Assembly (NCBI GenBank): GCA_016210055.1
Contig: JACQUZ010000071.1
Location: 1 to 41,958, forward strand
Origin: Deltaproteobacteria bacterium
GTDB taxonomy: Bacteria; Myxococcota_A; Polyangia; Haliangiales; SHYZ01
DNA: 41,958 nucleotides
Reading direction: 5' to 3'
The notes under the pieces were generated by a model. It had not been told where the DNA came from. It did no database searches and worked only from the letters and a program-made list of their open reading frames with translations. Every line of letters starts with the position of its first letter. Position 1 is the first letter of the stretch. Made by a program: the position numbers and the translations under genes. Of this stretch, positions 8,635 through 19,470 are shown in pieces.

Positions 8635-9339
8635 ATGTCTACCGTCTCTGGTGCCTTCATCAAAGCAATGGGCAAGCCTAATCCCCGTCTCCCTGCAGAG
8701 CTGCGCTTTCCAAGCCTAATGGACGAAGTCGCCTGGGATGCCTTCTATCCCAAGGTCGGGGCTGGCTGGTTTTGCGAGCGGTTCTACTATCTCTTCGCAA
8801 GTGGGGTTGCCACGTTGAGCAAGTGCTTGGACGAGTGGTCCTTCATCGTCCCTTCCAACCCCAAGCGCGTGATCCTTGGCAGAAACGCCCACGGCGCCAT
8901 CGTGACTGTCGAGCCCAGGAGTACCCGTCGGGGCGCCGAGACGTACATCCATGTCTTGGATCCAATAGGCTTCAGGTGGTGGACCAATCCGAACGCCGTG
9001 TTCGCCAACTTCTTCGGCTACTGGATGGCAAGCAAGGCCCTTCCACGCGGCTTCATGGACGAAACCGCGTACTCCGAATGGCGTGCCCAGAGTGGTCGCT
9101 ATCTCAAAGAAGATGAGATCCTAGCCATCAAAGTACCGCTTGCGCTGGGGGGGAGCCTTACCCTCGACAACTTCCAGGTGGAGAACATCTTCGAGTACTA
9201 CGCGTCCACGGCGCCGATTTTTCGGCGAGCGCTCGAAAAGGAGGGCACGGCGCTTCCCGCACCGACCGGGAAGGGCGCCCCAAGTCCCAAATCCCGGACC
9301 AAGGGTAAGGCTAGGTCGAACAAGGTCCGGAACAGGTAG
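8635..9339 (+). CDS. GAD-like/DUF1851 domain protein (Tdi1-immunity-like)
   Basis: 234 residues from ATG 8635, with GAAGGAGAG upstream. The N-terminal part (KPNPRLPAEL, then a hydrophobic WDAFYPKVGAGWF segment) and the C-terminal part (KVPLALGGSLTLDNFQVEN at about 162-180, then a helix with EYYAS) match the layout I know for GAD-like plus DUF1851/Tdi1 C-terminal domains, found in immunity proteins of type VI and contact-dependent toxins. The last 35 residues are a basic Lys/Arg/Ser/Pro tail. No matching toxin is present nearby; the upstream 91-aa lipoprotein is the only partner in the same direction. It may be an orphan immunity gene, or a housekeeping relative of that family. The domain call rests on pattern memory and not on a search. 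Confidence 0.6.
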   Translation: MSTVSGAFIKAMGKPNPRLPAELRFPSLMDEVAWDAFYPKVGAGWFCERFYYLFASGVATLSKCLDEWSFIVPSNPKRVILGRNAHGAIVTVEPRSTRRGAETYIHVLDPIGFRWWTNPNAVFANFFGYWMASKALPRGFMDETAYSEWRAQSGRYLKEDEILAIKVPLALGGSLTLDNFQVENIFEYYASTAPIFRRALEKEGTALPAPTGKGAPSPKSRTKGKARSNKVRNR

Positions 9340-9467
9340 CCAAGCCAGGTTGCAGGCGGCCGGACATCTTTGACTGCTCATGCTCCGGACCTCTAACCCG
9401 CTCTCGACACATCCGCTGCTACGACTTGACTTGACGCCCGCCACGGATTAACCCACACGGTCTCATC

Positions 9468-10028
9468 ATGCACCGAATCTATCTTGCCTTCCTATGCTTC
9501 TTCCGGGTCCTGTTCGGAAAACCCCTTCCCGAGGAGGTAGCGCTCCCGGCACCTGCGCTCACGCCAGCGCTTCCGCCGGCAGCCCCAGCACCAAGTGCAG
9601 TGGCGCCCAAGGCGGCCTTACCCGCCCCTCGTGCGCCCGTGGTGGACACGAGCCATGGCGCCCTGCAGCTCCTAGGCATGTTCCAACGCGAGGGTCGCCT
9701 GGTCGATTTCTTGCGCGAGTCGATCGATCAGCACGACGATGCGTCCATCGGCATGGCGGTTCGTGACATCCACCGCGGCCTGCGCAAGGTCCTCGACGAG
9801 CATTTCACGGTCGAGCCAGCGGTCGATGGCGACGAGAACGACAGCTTCACGGTCGACCCCGAGTTCGATCCGGGACGCATCAGGCTCGTCGGCAACCTGG
9901 TCGGCAAGCCACCCTTCCAGGGAATCCTTCGCCACCACGGCTGGCGCGCATCCAAGGTCCACTTGCCCGAGATCACCGGCGCCATCGACGTGCGCATCCT
10001 CGCGCCGGCGGAGGTGGAGCTCGCATGA
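9468..10028 (+). CDS. DUF2760 domain protein
   Basis: 186 residues from ATG 9468. A hydrophobic N-terminal segment (YLAFLCFFRVLFG, about 4-16) is followed by a Pro/Ala linker (about 22-58) and a compact DUF2760 domain (about 62-186) with DDASIGMAVRDIHRG, DPEFDPGRIRLVGN and a PPFQGILRHHGW segment. The stop overlaps the start of the first Hsp70 gene (ATGA, 10025-10028), so the two are translationally coupled. DUF2760 next to an Hsp70 pair is a recurring gene arrangement; its function is not established. The N-terminal segment would anchor it in the inner membrane, so it may recruit the chaperones there, which is inference. Confidence 0.8.
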   Translation: MHRIYLAFLCFFRVLFGKPLPEEVALPAPALTPALPPAAPAPSAVAPKAALPAPRAPVVDTSHGALQLLGMFQREGRLVDFLRESIDQHDDASIGMAVRDIHRGLRKVLDEHFTVEPAVDGDENDSFTVDPEFDPGRIRLVGNLVGKPPFQGILRHHGWRASKVHLPEITGAIDVRILAPAEVELA

Positions 10029-11791
10029 CCGGCCCTCGCCATGTCGTTGGAATCGACTTGGGTACCACGAATTGCGCCATCACGGCGGTAGACCTTGCCG
10101 CAGGCGAAAATGCGCCCATCGAGGTGCTTCCGGTGCTCCAGGTCGTCGCCCCGGGCCAGGTCGACCAGCGATCTACCCTGCCGTCGTTCTTGTACTTGCC
10201 TGGGACCTCGGACCTGCCGAGCGGCGCCCTGGCCCTCCCCTGGGATCCTGCTCGTGGCCATGCCGTCGGGGAGCTCGCTCGCTCCCGCGGCGTCGAGGTG
10301 CCTTCCCGGCTCGTCGCGTCGGCCAAGTCTTGGCTGTGCCATCCAGGCGTGGACCGCAACGCGCGAATCTTGCCCTGGGGAGCACCCGACGAGGTCTCCA
10401 AGCTCTCGCCCGTGGATGCGTGCACGCGCTACCTCGAGCACCTGTGCGATGCTTGGGGTGCGCTGCATCCCGAAGCTCCCCTCGCCGAGCAGGACGTGCT
10501 CATCACGGTGCCCGCCTCCTTCGACGCAATCGCTCGCGAGCTCACCGTCGAGGCCGCACGCCGCGCGGGGCTACCGCAGGTAACCCTCCTCGAGGAACCA
10601 CAGGCGGCGTTCTATTCTTGGCTCGCGCACGCCGGCGACCGCTGGCGCAAGCAGCTCACCGTGGGCGACGTCGTGCTCGCGTGCGACATCGGCGGTGGTA
10701 CGACCGACTTCACCTTGATTTCCGTGACCGATCAGGGGGGTGACCTGACGCTCGAGCGTGTCGCCGTCGGTGACCATATCCTCCTCGGCGGCGACAACAT
10801 GGACTTGGCCCTCTCCTACGGCTTGGCGCAGAAGCTCTCTGCCAAGGGGACCAAGCTCGATGCATGGCAGCAACGCGCTCTCACCCATTCCTGCCGCCAC
10901 GCGAAAGAACAGCTCCTCGCCGACGCAAGCCTGGACAAGGTACCGGTCACCGTGCTCGGCCGTAGCTCGCGCTTGATCGGTGGCACGATTCGCGTGGACC
11001 TCACGCGGAACGACGTGGAGGGCGCACTGCTCGACGGCTTCTTCCCCGCCTGCGGTGCAGGGGACAAGCCCCAGCGGAGCCGTCGGGTCGGTTTCCAGGA
11101 GCTCGGGCTCCCCTATGCCACGGATCCCGGCGTCACCCGGCATCTCGCGGAGTTCCTCTCGCGGCACGGTCGCTTGCCCACCGCGGTCCTCTTCAACGGC
11201 GGTGTCATGAAGGGCGCTGTCCTTCGCCAGCGCCTGGGCGACGTGATCCAGGGATGGGCAGGGACCAAGCTCAAGCAGCTCGAAGGGACCGACTTTGACC
11301 TAGCCGTCGCCCATGGTGCCGCCTACTACGGCCTCACCCGACGGGGCCGAGGGATCCGCATCCGTGGCGGTGCGGCCCGCTCCTATTACATTGGCGTCGA
11401 GACGGCGATGCCAGCCGTACCTGGCATGCGCCCGCCCCTCAAGGCGCTCTGCGTGGTCCCCTTTGGCACCGAAGAAGGGACCGAAGCCGAGCTGCCCAAC
11501 CAGGAGTTCGGGCTCATGGTTGGGGAGCCGGCGGAGTTCCGGTTCTTTGGCTCGTCGGTTCGGCGCACTGACGCCCTCGGCACCGTCGTCGAGGAGCTCG
11601 AAGGAGACATTGAAGAGCTCGCTCCTGTCGAGGCCGTGCTCTCCGCGGGCGAGGGCATCCAAGCGGGAATGAGCATCCCCGTGCGCCTGCGCGCGCACGT
11701 GACCCCGGTAGGGACACTCGAGCTCTTCTGCGTGACGAGGGACGGATCTCGCCGCTGGAAGCTCGAGTTCAACGTGCGCGAGCGAGAATAG
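10025..11791 (+). CDS. Hsp70-family chaperone without lid
   Basis: 588 residues from ATG 10025. The actin-like nucleotide-binding domain has DLGTTN (11-16), the second phosphate motif CDIGGGTTDF (about 219-228) and a FNGGVMK motif (about 390). It is followed by a beta-rich C-terminal part (about 435-588, with PFGTEEGTEAELP and a VPVRLRAHVTPVGTLELF-like strand set) that matches a substrate-binding beta subdomain; the alpha-helical lid of DnaK is absent, and no EEVD-type tail is present. It is therefore an atypical Hsp70, not DnaK itself. It overlaps the DUF2760 gene and ends one base before the next gene's start. ATP binding is firm; client and role are unknown. Confidence 0.9.
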   Translation: MTGPRHVVGIDLGTTNCAITAVDLAAGENAPIEVLPVLQVVAPGQVDQRSTLPSFLYLPGTSDLPSGALALPWDPARGHAVGELARSRGVEVPSRLVASAKSWLCHPGVDRNARILPWGAPDEVSKLSPVDACTRYLEHLCDAWGALHPEAPLAEQDVLITVPASFDAIARELTVEAARRAGLPQVTLLEEPQAAFYSWLAHAGDRWRKQLTVGDVVLACDIGGGTTDFTLISVTDQGGDLTLERVAVGDHILLGGDNMDLALSYGLAQKLSAKGTKLDAWQQRALTHSCRHAKEQLLADASLDKVPVTVLGRSSRLIGGTIRVDLTRNDVEGALLDGFFPACGAGDKPQRSRRVGFQELGLPYATDPGVTRHLAEFLSRHGRLPTAVLFNGGVMKGAVLRQRLGDVIQGWAGTKLKQLEGTDFDLAVAHGAAYYGLTRRGRGIRIRGGAARSYYIGVETAMPAVPGMRPPLKALCVVPFGTEEGTEAELPNQEFGLMVGEPAEFRFFGSSVRRTDALGTVVEELEGDIEELAPVEAVLSAGEGIQAGMSIPVRLRAHVTPVGTLELFCVTRDGSRRWKLEFNVRERE

Positions 11792-11792
11792 C

Positions 11793-14537
<2,745 letters not shown>

Positions 14538-14550
14538 GAAGCTTAATTTT

Positions 14551-14566
14551 CGGCGCAAGAGTTGCG
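14551..14566 (+). promoter_or_regulatory. Possible sigma-54 (-24/-12) promoter, weak
   Basis: CGGCGCAAGAGTTGCG has GG and GC exactly 10 bases apart and a TTGC at -12, but the -24 part (CGGCGCA) departs from TGGCACG. It lies 32 bases before the chosen start of the MYXO-CTERM gene, at about the distance needed for a transcript start near 14578. Weakest of the set. Confidence 0.3.
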
Positions 14567-14597
14567 CGGTATCCGGCTCGTTGCGCATGCTATGGGG

Positions 14598-17264
14598 ATG
14601 CGTTCACTTGGCTTGTGCATCCTCGTGGGACTGCTCCTCCAATGCCGAGTTGCCACGGGCGCGATCACCGACTCCAATGTGACCCAGGCGAATTATGTAA
14701 AAGCACCGAACAACGCGACCGGGATGGCGTGGTTCCCCGATGGGTCCAATCGGTTGCTCGTCACTCTCAAGGGCGGGCAAGTGCGAATGATCAAGGACGG
14801 AGCACTCCTCACCACGCCATTTGCGACCATTACGCCGGTCCACACGAACTCCGAGTGCGGGCTCATCGGTCTCGCATTTGATCCCAACTTCATCGTGAAC
14901 AAGTACGTCTATTTCTTCGTAACCATTTCTGCATCCGAGCAGCAAGTAGTCCGCTACACCGCGTCGGGCGACGTCGGGACTGACAAGACCACGATCCTTT
15001 CGGGCCTCCCGACGCGCGGGCAGAACCACGATGGCGGGGCGGTCGGTTTTGGCCCCGACGGGATGCTGTACTTCGCGATCGGCGATCTTGGCAACGGCAC
15101 AGGCGTGGACAATGACCTCACCACGCTCGCCGCCAAGGTCGGCCGCGCCTATCCCAATGGTTCAATCCCGAGCGATAACCCCTTCGTCGACGGCGCCGGT
15201 GGAAACAACGATTACATCTGGGCGCGCGGGTTTCGAAATCCCTTTACCTTCACCTTCCAGCCGAGCACCGGGAAGCTATGGACCAATGTCGTCGGTAGTC
15301 GATGGGAGCAGGTCTTTGTCGTCGACAGGGGAACGCACGGAGGGTGGAACGACCGCGAGAACAACCAGCCCAACGGTTACCTCGTGCCACCCATCGCGTA
15401 CCGGACGAACGCGACGAACACGGCGGCAATTGCCCAAAACGGCGCCGTGAGGCAGGGCGGCGTGGTGACCATCACGACGACTGGTCCCCACCTGGTCCGA
15501 AAGGGGGGGCGCGTTGGCATCTCCGGCGTAACCAACACGAGCTTTGACTTGGCAGAAGCCGTGGTCACATCCGTGCCATCGGCGACCACGCTTACGTACA
15601 GCCAGCCAGGTTCCGACGCCCAAAGCGGCGGCGGTGCAGCGGCCACGCCCAACATGGGCGGTTGCATTACAGGCGGTACTTTTTACGAGGGAACACAATT
15701 CCCGGCGCCGTACCGCGGCAACTTTTTCTTTGGCGATTACAATTCTTATCGCCTCTATCGGGCCATTCTTGCGCAGGACAACACGGTCGCGCAGGTCGAC
15801 GATTGGGGCAACAGCCTCGGCGCAATCATCGACATGGAAACTGGCCCCGACGGAGCGCTCTACATCATGAATTACTCAGGCCAGATCTACCGCGCCTCGT
15901 ACAACCGCAGCGACCTGGGGATCATCGTGTCTCGCACGAACGTGCGCATGGCGGAAGGCGGCCAGGCGGCGTTCAATGTCTCGCTCACCCGAGCGCCCTC
16001 CGCCGACCTTACGGTGAACGTGTCCCGAACGAGCGGCGATTCGGACGTCGGCATCAGCACGGGCGGAACGCTCACGTTTACAACAACGAACTGGTCCACT
16101 CCGCAGGTGGTAACATTGGCTGCTGCCGACGACGCCGACAGCGTCGACGACAGCTCGACCGTATCGCTTCAAGCCAATGGCGTGACGACCGAAACTGTAG
16201 AGGTCCGAGTGACCGATAACGACGTGGCCAGTCTCATCGTGTCCACGCCCACCCTTAACGTGACCGAAGGGGAAAGCGGGAGCTTCACGGTTTCCCTCTC
16301 CACGGCCCCTGCCGCGCCAGTCACGGTCAACATGACGCTCGATGGCGACGGGGACATCAAGATCACGTCGCCGGTCACGAGGTCGCTGAGTTTCGATGGC
16401 ACCAACTTCGCCACGCCCCAGGAAGTCACCGTGCTTGCCGAGAGCGATCCCGACACCAACGAAGACAAGGCGCGGATTACCGTTTCTGCCCAAGGGTACA
16501 TGTCGCGGAGCGTGGAGGTCACGGCCAAGGACACGACGACCGCCCCGCCCAACATCGTGTCCACTCCGGTGACGAGGGCCGCAGTGGGCGCGCTCTACTC
16601 CTACGACGTCGAGGCAACGGGCGGGCCAACGCCAACCTTCGCACTCGCCACGAGCCCCGAGGGAATGACGATTAACGCCACGTCGGGCCTGATAACTTGG
16701 ACGCCCGGCGCCGTCGGTTCGTACGGTGTTACCGTGCGGGCAACCAATGGGGTGCAGCCCGATGCGACGCAAGCGTTTACTCTCGATGTAGTCGTCGACG
16801 CAGCCCCCACCTGCGAGCTCACGAGGCCGGCGAGCGGCGACGTGGTTTCAGGGCGAAACGCCGACTTCTACGGCGAAGCCGCTGACGACGTCGGGATTTC
16901 CAAGGTGGAGTTCTACGTCGACGACAACCTCATCTATACAGACACGCAAGGCGACGGGCACTACCACGCCGGCGGCAACCATGGGCAGTGGGATACGACG
17001 ACCATACCCAACGGGCCGCACAAGGTGCGAATGACTGCCTACGACACGTTGGGACAAGTGTGCTCCAAGGAAGTATCGGTCACCGTGTCGAACGACGGCG
17101 ACCGAGATGCGTCCACGGGTCCCCGTGACGCAGGGCGAGGAAACCAAATCAGGGGATCGAGCGGTTGCGGATGTCGCGCTGCCGGCTCCCAGGTCCCAGG
17201 CGGTGAGGGGGGTACTCTCCTGCTTCTTGCTGCCTTGCTTCTTGTGCGGCGAAGAGCCTGGTGA
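14598..17264 (+). CDS. GSDH-like secreted protein with Calx-beta, Ig and MYXO-CTERM modules
   Basis: 888 residues from ATG 14598 (an ATG at 14592 is as good). A signal peptide (about 1-22, ending VATGA) leads to a glucose/sorbosone-dehydrogenase-type six-bladed beta-propeller (about 25-430; NHDGGAVGFGPDG, IGDLGNGTG and WARGFRNPFTFTF are typical blades), with an inserted loop around 275-340. Two tandem Calx-beta-like repeats follow (about 440-540 and 543-645, each ending VTDND or similar), then a putative Ig (He_PIG, about 650-732) and a second Ig-like domain (about 735-830). The C-terminus has SSGCGC, a hydrophobic stretch and RRRAW, a MYXO-CTERM sorting signal for surface anchoring. Enzyme activity is not certain, since GSDH-type folds also occur as adhesin-like modules. 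No RBS of good quality. A sigma-54-like site precedes it. Confidence 0.85.
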   Translation: MRSLGLCILVGLLLQCRVATGAITDSNVTQANYVKAPNNATGMAWFPDGSNRLLVTLKGGQVRMIKDGALLTTPFATITPVHTNSECGLIGLAFDPNFIVNKYVYFFVTISASEQQVVRYTASGDVGTDKTTILSGLPTRGQNHDGGAVGFGPDGMLYFAIGDLGNGTGVDNDLTTLAAKVGRAYPNGSIPSDNPFVDGAGGNNDYIWARGFRNPFTFTFQPSTGKLWTNVVGSRWEQVFVVDRGTHGGWNDRENNQPNGYLVPPIAYRTNATNTAAIAQNGAVRQGGVVTITTTGPHLVRKGGRVGISGVTNTSFDLAEAVVTSVPSATTLTYSQPGSDAQSGGGAAATPNMGGCITGGTFYEGTQFPAPYRGNFFFGDYNSYRLYRAILAQDNTVAQVDDWGNSLGAIIDMETGPDGALYIMNYSGQIYRASYNRSDLGIIVSRTNVRMAEGGQAAFNVSLTRAPSADLTVNVSRTSGDSDVGISTGGTLTFTTTNWSTPQVVTLAAADDADSVDDSSTVSLQANGVTTETVEVRVTDNDVASLIVSTPTLNVTEGESGSFTVSLSTAPAAPVTVNMTLDGDGDIKITSPVTRSLSFDGTNFATPQEVTVLAESDPDTNEDKARITVSAQGYMSRSVEVTAKDTTTAPPNIVSTPVTRAAVGALYSYDVEATGGPTPTFALATSPEGMTINATSGLITWTPGAVGSYGVTVRATNGVQPDATQAFTLDVVVDAAPTCELTRPASGDVVSGRNADFYGEAADDVGISKVEFYVDDNLIYTDTQGDGHYHAGGNHGQWDTTTIPNGPHKVRMTAYDTLGQVCSKEVSVTVSNDGDRDASTGPRDAGRGNQIRGSSGCGCRAAGSQVPGGEGGTLLLLAALLLVRRRAW

Positions 17265-17297
17265 AGGTGAGACTTGCGGGGTCCGCGGGTTCGGCTC

Positions 17298-18773
17298 CTA
17301 CTCCTGAATCGCCACCTGCCCCAGCACATTCAACCCGGTCGCCGCGTCATGCACGTCCTCGTTGGCAAGGCGCACGCTGTACTCGGTCCGCGAGCGCAGC
17401 CCTTCGGCTGCGTCGGGGAGCCAGAGCGCAATGCGGTACGAGCCTGGCGGAAGGTCAAGAGGGAGCTGCACCCGCTCATGAGCCTGCGAGTCGGACCCCG
17501 GAGCAAGGCGCCGCGGATCGACCGAAAGGGGAACCTCGACGCGCCGGGGCCCGTCGAGGACCAGGAAGATCGGTCGCGGGTTGAACGGGCTGGCCCAGCC
17601 ATCGTTGGCGATTAGCGCGTGGAACGTAAATGCCTGCCCGGGACGCGCCCTTTCTGGGATGTCAGCTTCAATGAGCCGCAGGCGATAGCCGAGGCGCTTG
17701 TCCATCTCCCCTCGGCAGCCTTGCGTGGACCAGCCTGAAACCACAGATTGGTGATAATCCTGATTAATATACGTGAAATGCAATCGCTCCATTTCGGCTA
17801 ATGCCGTGGAGCAGCCCGACCGTGACGATACGGCGCAGGTCTCACCTCCCATGGGGACGTACAACGCGTCCTTGGCCAGGTAGCTCTTCCAGCGCTCCGC
17901 CTCGCCGTCAGGGTAGGTTCCCATGTCCGTTTCGCTGGCGAGGAAGCAGTCGTTGTGGTGGCCGACTCTCGCTTCGTCGCTGCCGGAGAACGCCTGCTCG
18001 GTGGTGAGCTCGTCGCCGTAGATCTCATGCTTGTGCGGGGGGTAGCGGAGCTGGGTCATGCGCTCTTTGGGCAGCGCCGCGAGCAGCGCAGTGAGGATAT
18101 CCCGGCGGTCGCGCGCATCGCGCAAGAGCCCATTGGTCGACGTGTGCCACTCGCCCCAGGCGCCGATGAAGCCGGCTTGCACCAGGGCGATGACGTCGGC
18201 ATGGCGCTGCAGGTAGGGCTTGACCTGCTCGATATGGGCGAGGATCCATGTCTTGGACGCGTCTGGCTCGGAGTCAGGATACGGGCCCTCGTTGTAAGCA
18301 AATCGCAAGATGACCTTAATGCCCGCCTTTCGTGCAGCATTCAGCCCGCGCTCCATGGCATTTAGAATGCTGTTCGTAATCGCCCGATCGCGCACCGAGT
18401 CCAGGCGAACGTAGCTATAGGCGAGGGTGTAGCCACCGGCGCGAACTTGGCTGAAGTCGTTCTCGCTCGTGATCTCCACGTACCGATAGAACCCGCGCTC
18501 AGGGTTTGGAAAGATCGCGGTCGACGGTCGGTAGGCGCGACGAACCGTGGTTGCTTCGTCGGAACGGGCGTCGCTCGTACTGGCATCACTCGCACTGGCG
18601 TCGCTCGGCGTCGTGCCGCTGTCATTCCCTGTCCTGGCATCCGGGCTTCCGCGTCCATCCCTAGGAGGCGCCGCGTCGGCGCGAGGCACTGTGTCCTCCG
18701 TGGCGACCTGGCCCCCGCAGGCCACGCACGTGAGGACGGCGAGCGATGAAAAGAGGACGACAGCCTGTTTCAT
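17298..18773 (-). CDS. DUF4874/DUF4832 lipoprotein
   Basis: 491 residues from ATG 18773 with AAGGAGTG upstream. The lipobox (LTCVACGG) lies near residue 19. An acidic Asp/Ser/Thr linker (about 25-75) precedes a DUF4874-type domain starting at FPNPERGFYRYVE (about 88-100) with a TIM-barrel-like core (VILRFAYNEGPYPD at about 153-166; FIGAWGEWHTS at about 200) and a DUF4832 C-terminal domain (about 350-491, with ANDGWASPFNPRP and a beta-sandwich). GAWGEWH looks like a glycoside-hydrolase-type active-site strand with Glu. It is anchored at the outer surface or periplasm and probably acts on polysaccharide, which is inference. It converges with the GSDH gene, and its promoter region is shared, divergently, with lanA. 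A strong sigma-54 site lies 72 bases upstream. Confidence 0.8.
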   Translation of the reverse strand: MKQAVVLFSSLAVLTCVACGGQVATEDTVPRADAAPPRDGRGSPDARTGNDSGTTPSDASASDASTSDARSDEATTVRRAYRPSTAIFPNPERGFYRYVEITSENDFSQVRAGGYTLAYSYVRLDSVRDRAITNSILNAMERGLNAARKAGIKVILRFAYNEGPYPDSEPDASKTWILAHIEQVKPYLQRHADVIALVQAGFIGAWGEWHTSTNGLLRDARDRRDILTALLAALPKERMTQLRYPPHKHEIYGDELTTEQAFSGSDEARVGHHNDCFLASETDMGTYPDGEAERWKSYLAKDALYVPMGGETCAVSSRSGCSTALAEMERLHFTYINQDYHQSVVSGWSTQGCRGEMDKRLGYRLRLIEADIPERARPGQAFTFHALIANDGWASPFNPRPIFLVLDGPRRVEVPLSVDPRRLAPGSDSQAHERVQLPLDLPPGSYRIALWLPDAAEGLRSRTEYSVRLANEDVHDAATGLNVLGQVAIQE

Positions 18774-18844
18774 TTCGACACTCCTTGGTTCCTACGTCCT
18801 TCGCGAGGACCGCTCGGCGACGGCCAGCCAACCACGCCGACAGT

Positions 18845-18860
18845 TGCAACGGGCAAGCCA
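18845..18860 (-). promoter_or_regulatory. Sigma-54 (-24/-12) promoter of the DUF4832 gene
   Basis: On the minus strand TGGCTTGCCCGTTGCA: TGGC at -24, a 4-base gap after the G, then a perfect TTGCA at -12, with GG and GC exactly 10 bases apart. 10 of the 12 fixed positions of TGGCACG-N4-TTGCW match. The expected transcript start is about 18834, leaving about 60 bases of leader. Confidence 0.6.
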
Positions 18861-19005
18861 TGAGACTTCGCACGGATCTCCAAGTGATTTGCCCACTCCA
18901 GCGAGCTGACCTGGGGGCCACGCTCCTCGTCCTGGGGCGACTGGCCACCGTGCAGGGGTGCTACAGCGGTGCATCGCACCTGCGACATCGGCATCTTGCG
19001 GGCTT

Positions 19006-19025
19006 GGATGCGACGCACTGCATCC
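19006..19025. promoter_or_regulatory. Inverted repeat, possible enhancer-binding site
   Basis: GGATGC at 19006-19011 and GCATCC at 19020-19025 are a perfect 6-bp inverted repeat with 8-base spacer, about 60-80 bases upstream of the -24 element of lanA. Sigma-54 promoters need an activator bound upstream, and this is the best candidate. A second, weaker palindrome (GGTGC-ATC-GCACC) lies at 18968-18980. Confidence 0.35.
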
Positions 19026-19083
19026 GCCACATCCGAAAGGCGTCAGGCCGGCAAAATAGCGTCGTGTTTCGAGCACTTGCCAG

Positions 19084-19099
19084 CGGCACGACCCTTGCT
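19084..19099 (+). promoter_or_regulatory. Sigma-54 (-24/-12) promoter of lanA
   Basis: CGGCACGACCCTTGCT matches TGGCACG-N4-TTGCW at 11 of 12 fixed positions (first base C for T); GG at 19085-19086 and GC at 19097-19098 are 10 bases apart. The transcript would start near 19110 and run into lanA and probably lanC. Confidence 0.65.
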
Positions 19100-19113
19100 A
19101 AAGGCCCACGACA

Positions 19114-19129
19114 TGCGGGCGAGCCCGCA
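19114..19129 (+). promoter_or_regulatory. Hairpin at the start of the lanA leader
   Basis: TGCGGGC-GA-GCCCGCA is a perfect 7-bp inverted repeat with a 2-base loop, starting within a few bases of the predicted transcript start. It may stabilise the RNA, act as an operator, or be incidental in GC-rich DNA. Confidence 0.3.
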
Positions 19130-19243
19130 CTCAAACAAGCGGCGAGCGGCGGCGAGGAATCAGGCGACTTCGAGCGAGGCACAGCCGAGCGAGGTGGAGC
19201 CCCGAGCCAAAGCGAGCCGCGGAGCCACAAAGGAGATGAACAA

Positions 19244-19426
19244 ATGCAGAAAAAGTCCCTTAGCAAGATGACCGTGACCAAAGAGACCCTTCGCAACCTG
19301 AGCGCCAACGAGTTGTCGGCGGTCCAAGGCGGCGAGGAAATGGCCAAGCCCAAGACGTTCCTGAGCCTTTGCAAGACGCAGCGGACGCTCGTGGGCGTTA
19401 GCTGCTGCCAGAACACCTATAAGTAA
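19244..19426 (+). CDS. Class I lanthipeptide-type precursor peptide
   Basis: 60 residues from ATG 19244, with AAGGAGAT 7-14 bases upstream. Residues 13-30 (KETLRNLSANELSAVQGG) form a typical leader: the KETLRNL box and a double-Gly end, as in class I lanthipeptide precursors. The 30-residue core after Gly30 has three Cys (43, 54, 55) and six Ser/Thr (38, 41, 45, 48, 53, 58), enough for up to three thioether rings, and ends TYK. The lanC-type gene starts 44 bases downstream. Longer upstream frames are rejected because the ribosome site fits this ATG. A sigma-54-like promoter lies about 145 bases upstream. No dehydratase (LanB), transporter or protease is encoded beside it, so maturation would need enzymes from elsewhere. 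The product's activity is unknown. Confidence 0.75.
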   Translation: MQKKSLSKMTVTKETLRNLSANELSAVQGGEEMAKPKTFLSLCKTQRTLVGVSCCQNTYK

Positions 19427-19470
19427 TCGGCCCGCTCCGTCCATTTCGCTGCACGCCACCCCACAACCGC

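Larger units (their letters stand above)
18774..19243. other. Divergent 470-base regulatory region upstream of lanA
   Basis: No gene is supported here: open frames lack ribosome sites. It carries two outward-facing sigma-54-like promoters (18845-18860 and 19084-19099), a 6-bp inverted repeat between them (19006-19025), a 7-bp hairpin (19114-19129) near the expected lanA transcript start, and a GCGAG-rich leader (about 19138-19225) with repeated CGAGC motifs before the lanA ribosome site. The leader of about 134 bases is long for such a small gene. Confidence 0.5.

Noticed and set aside
9428..9460. TTGACT/TTGACG as a sigma-70 promoter of the DUF2760 operon
   Set aside because: No acceptable -10 box at 16-18 bases; the match is too weak.
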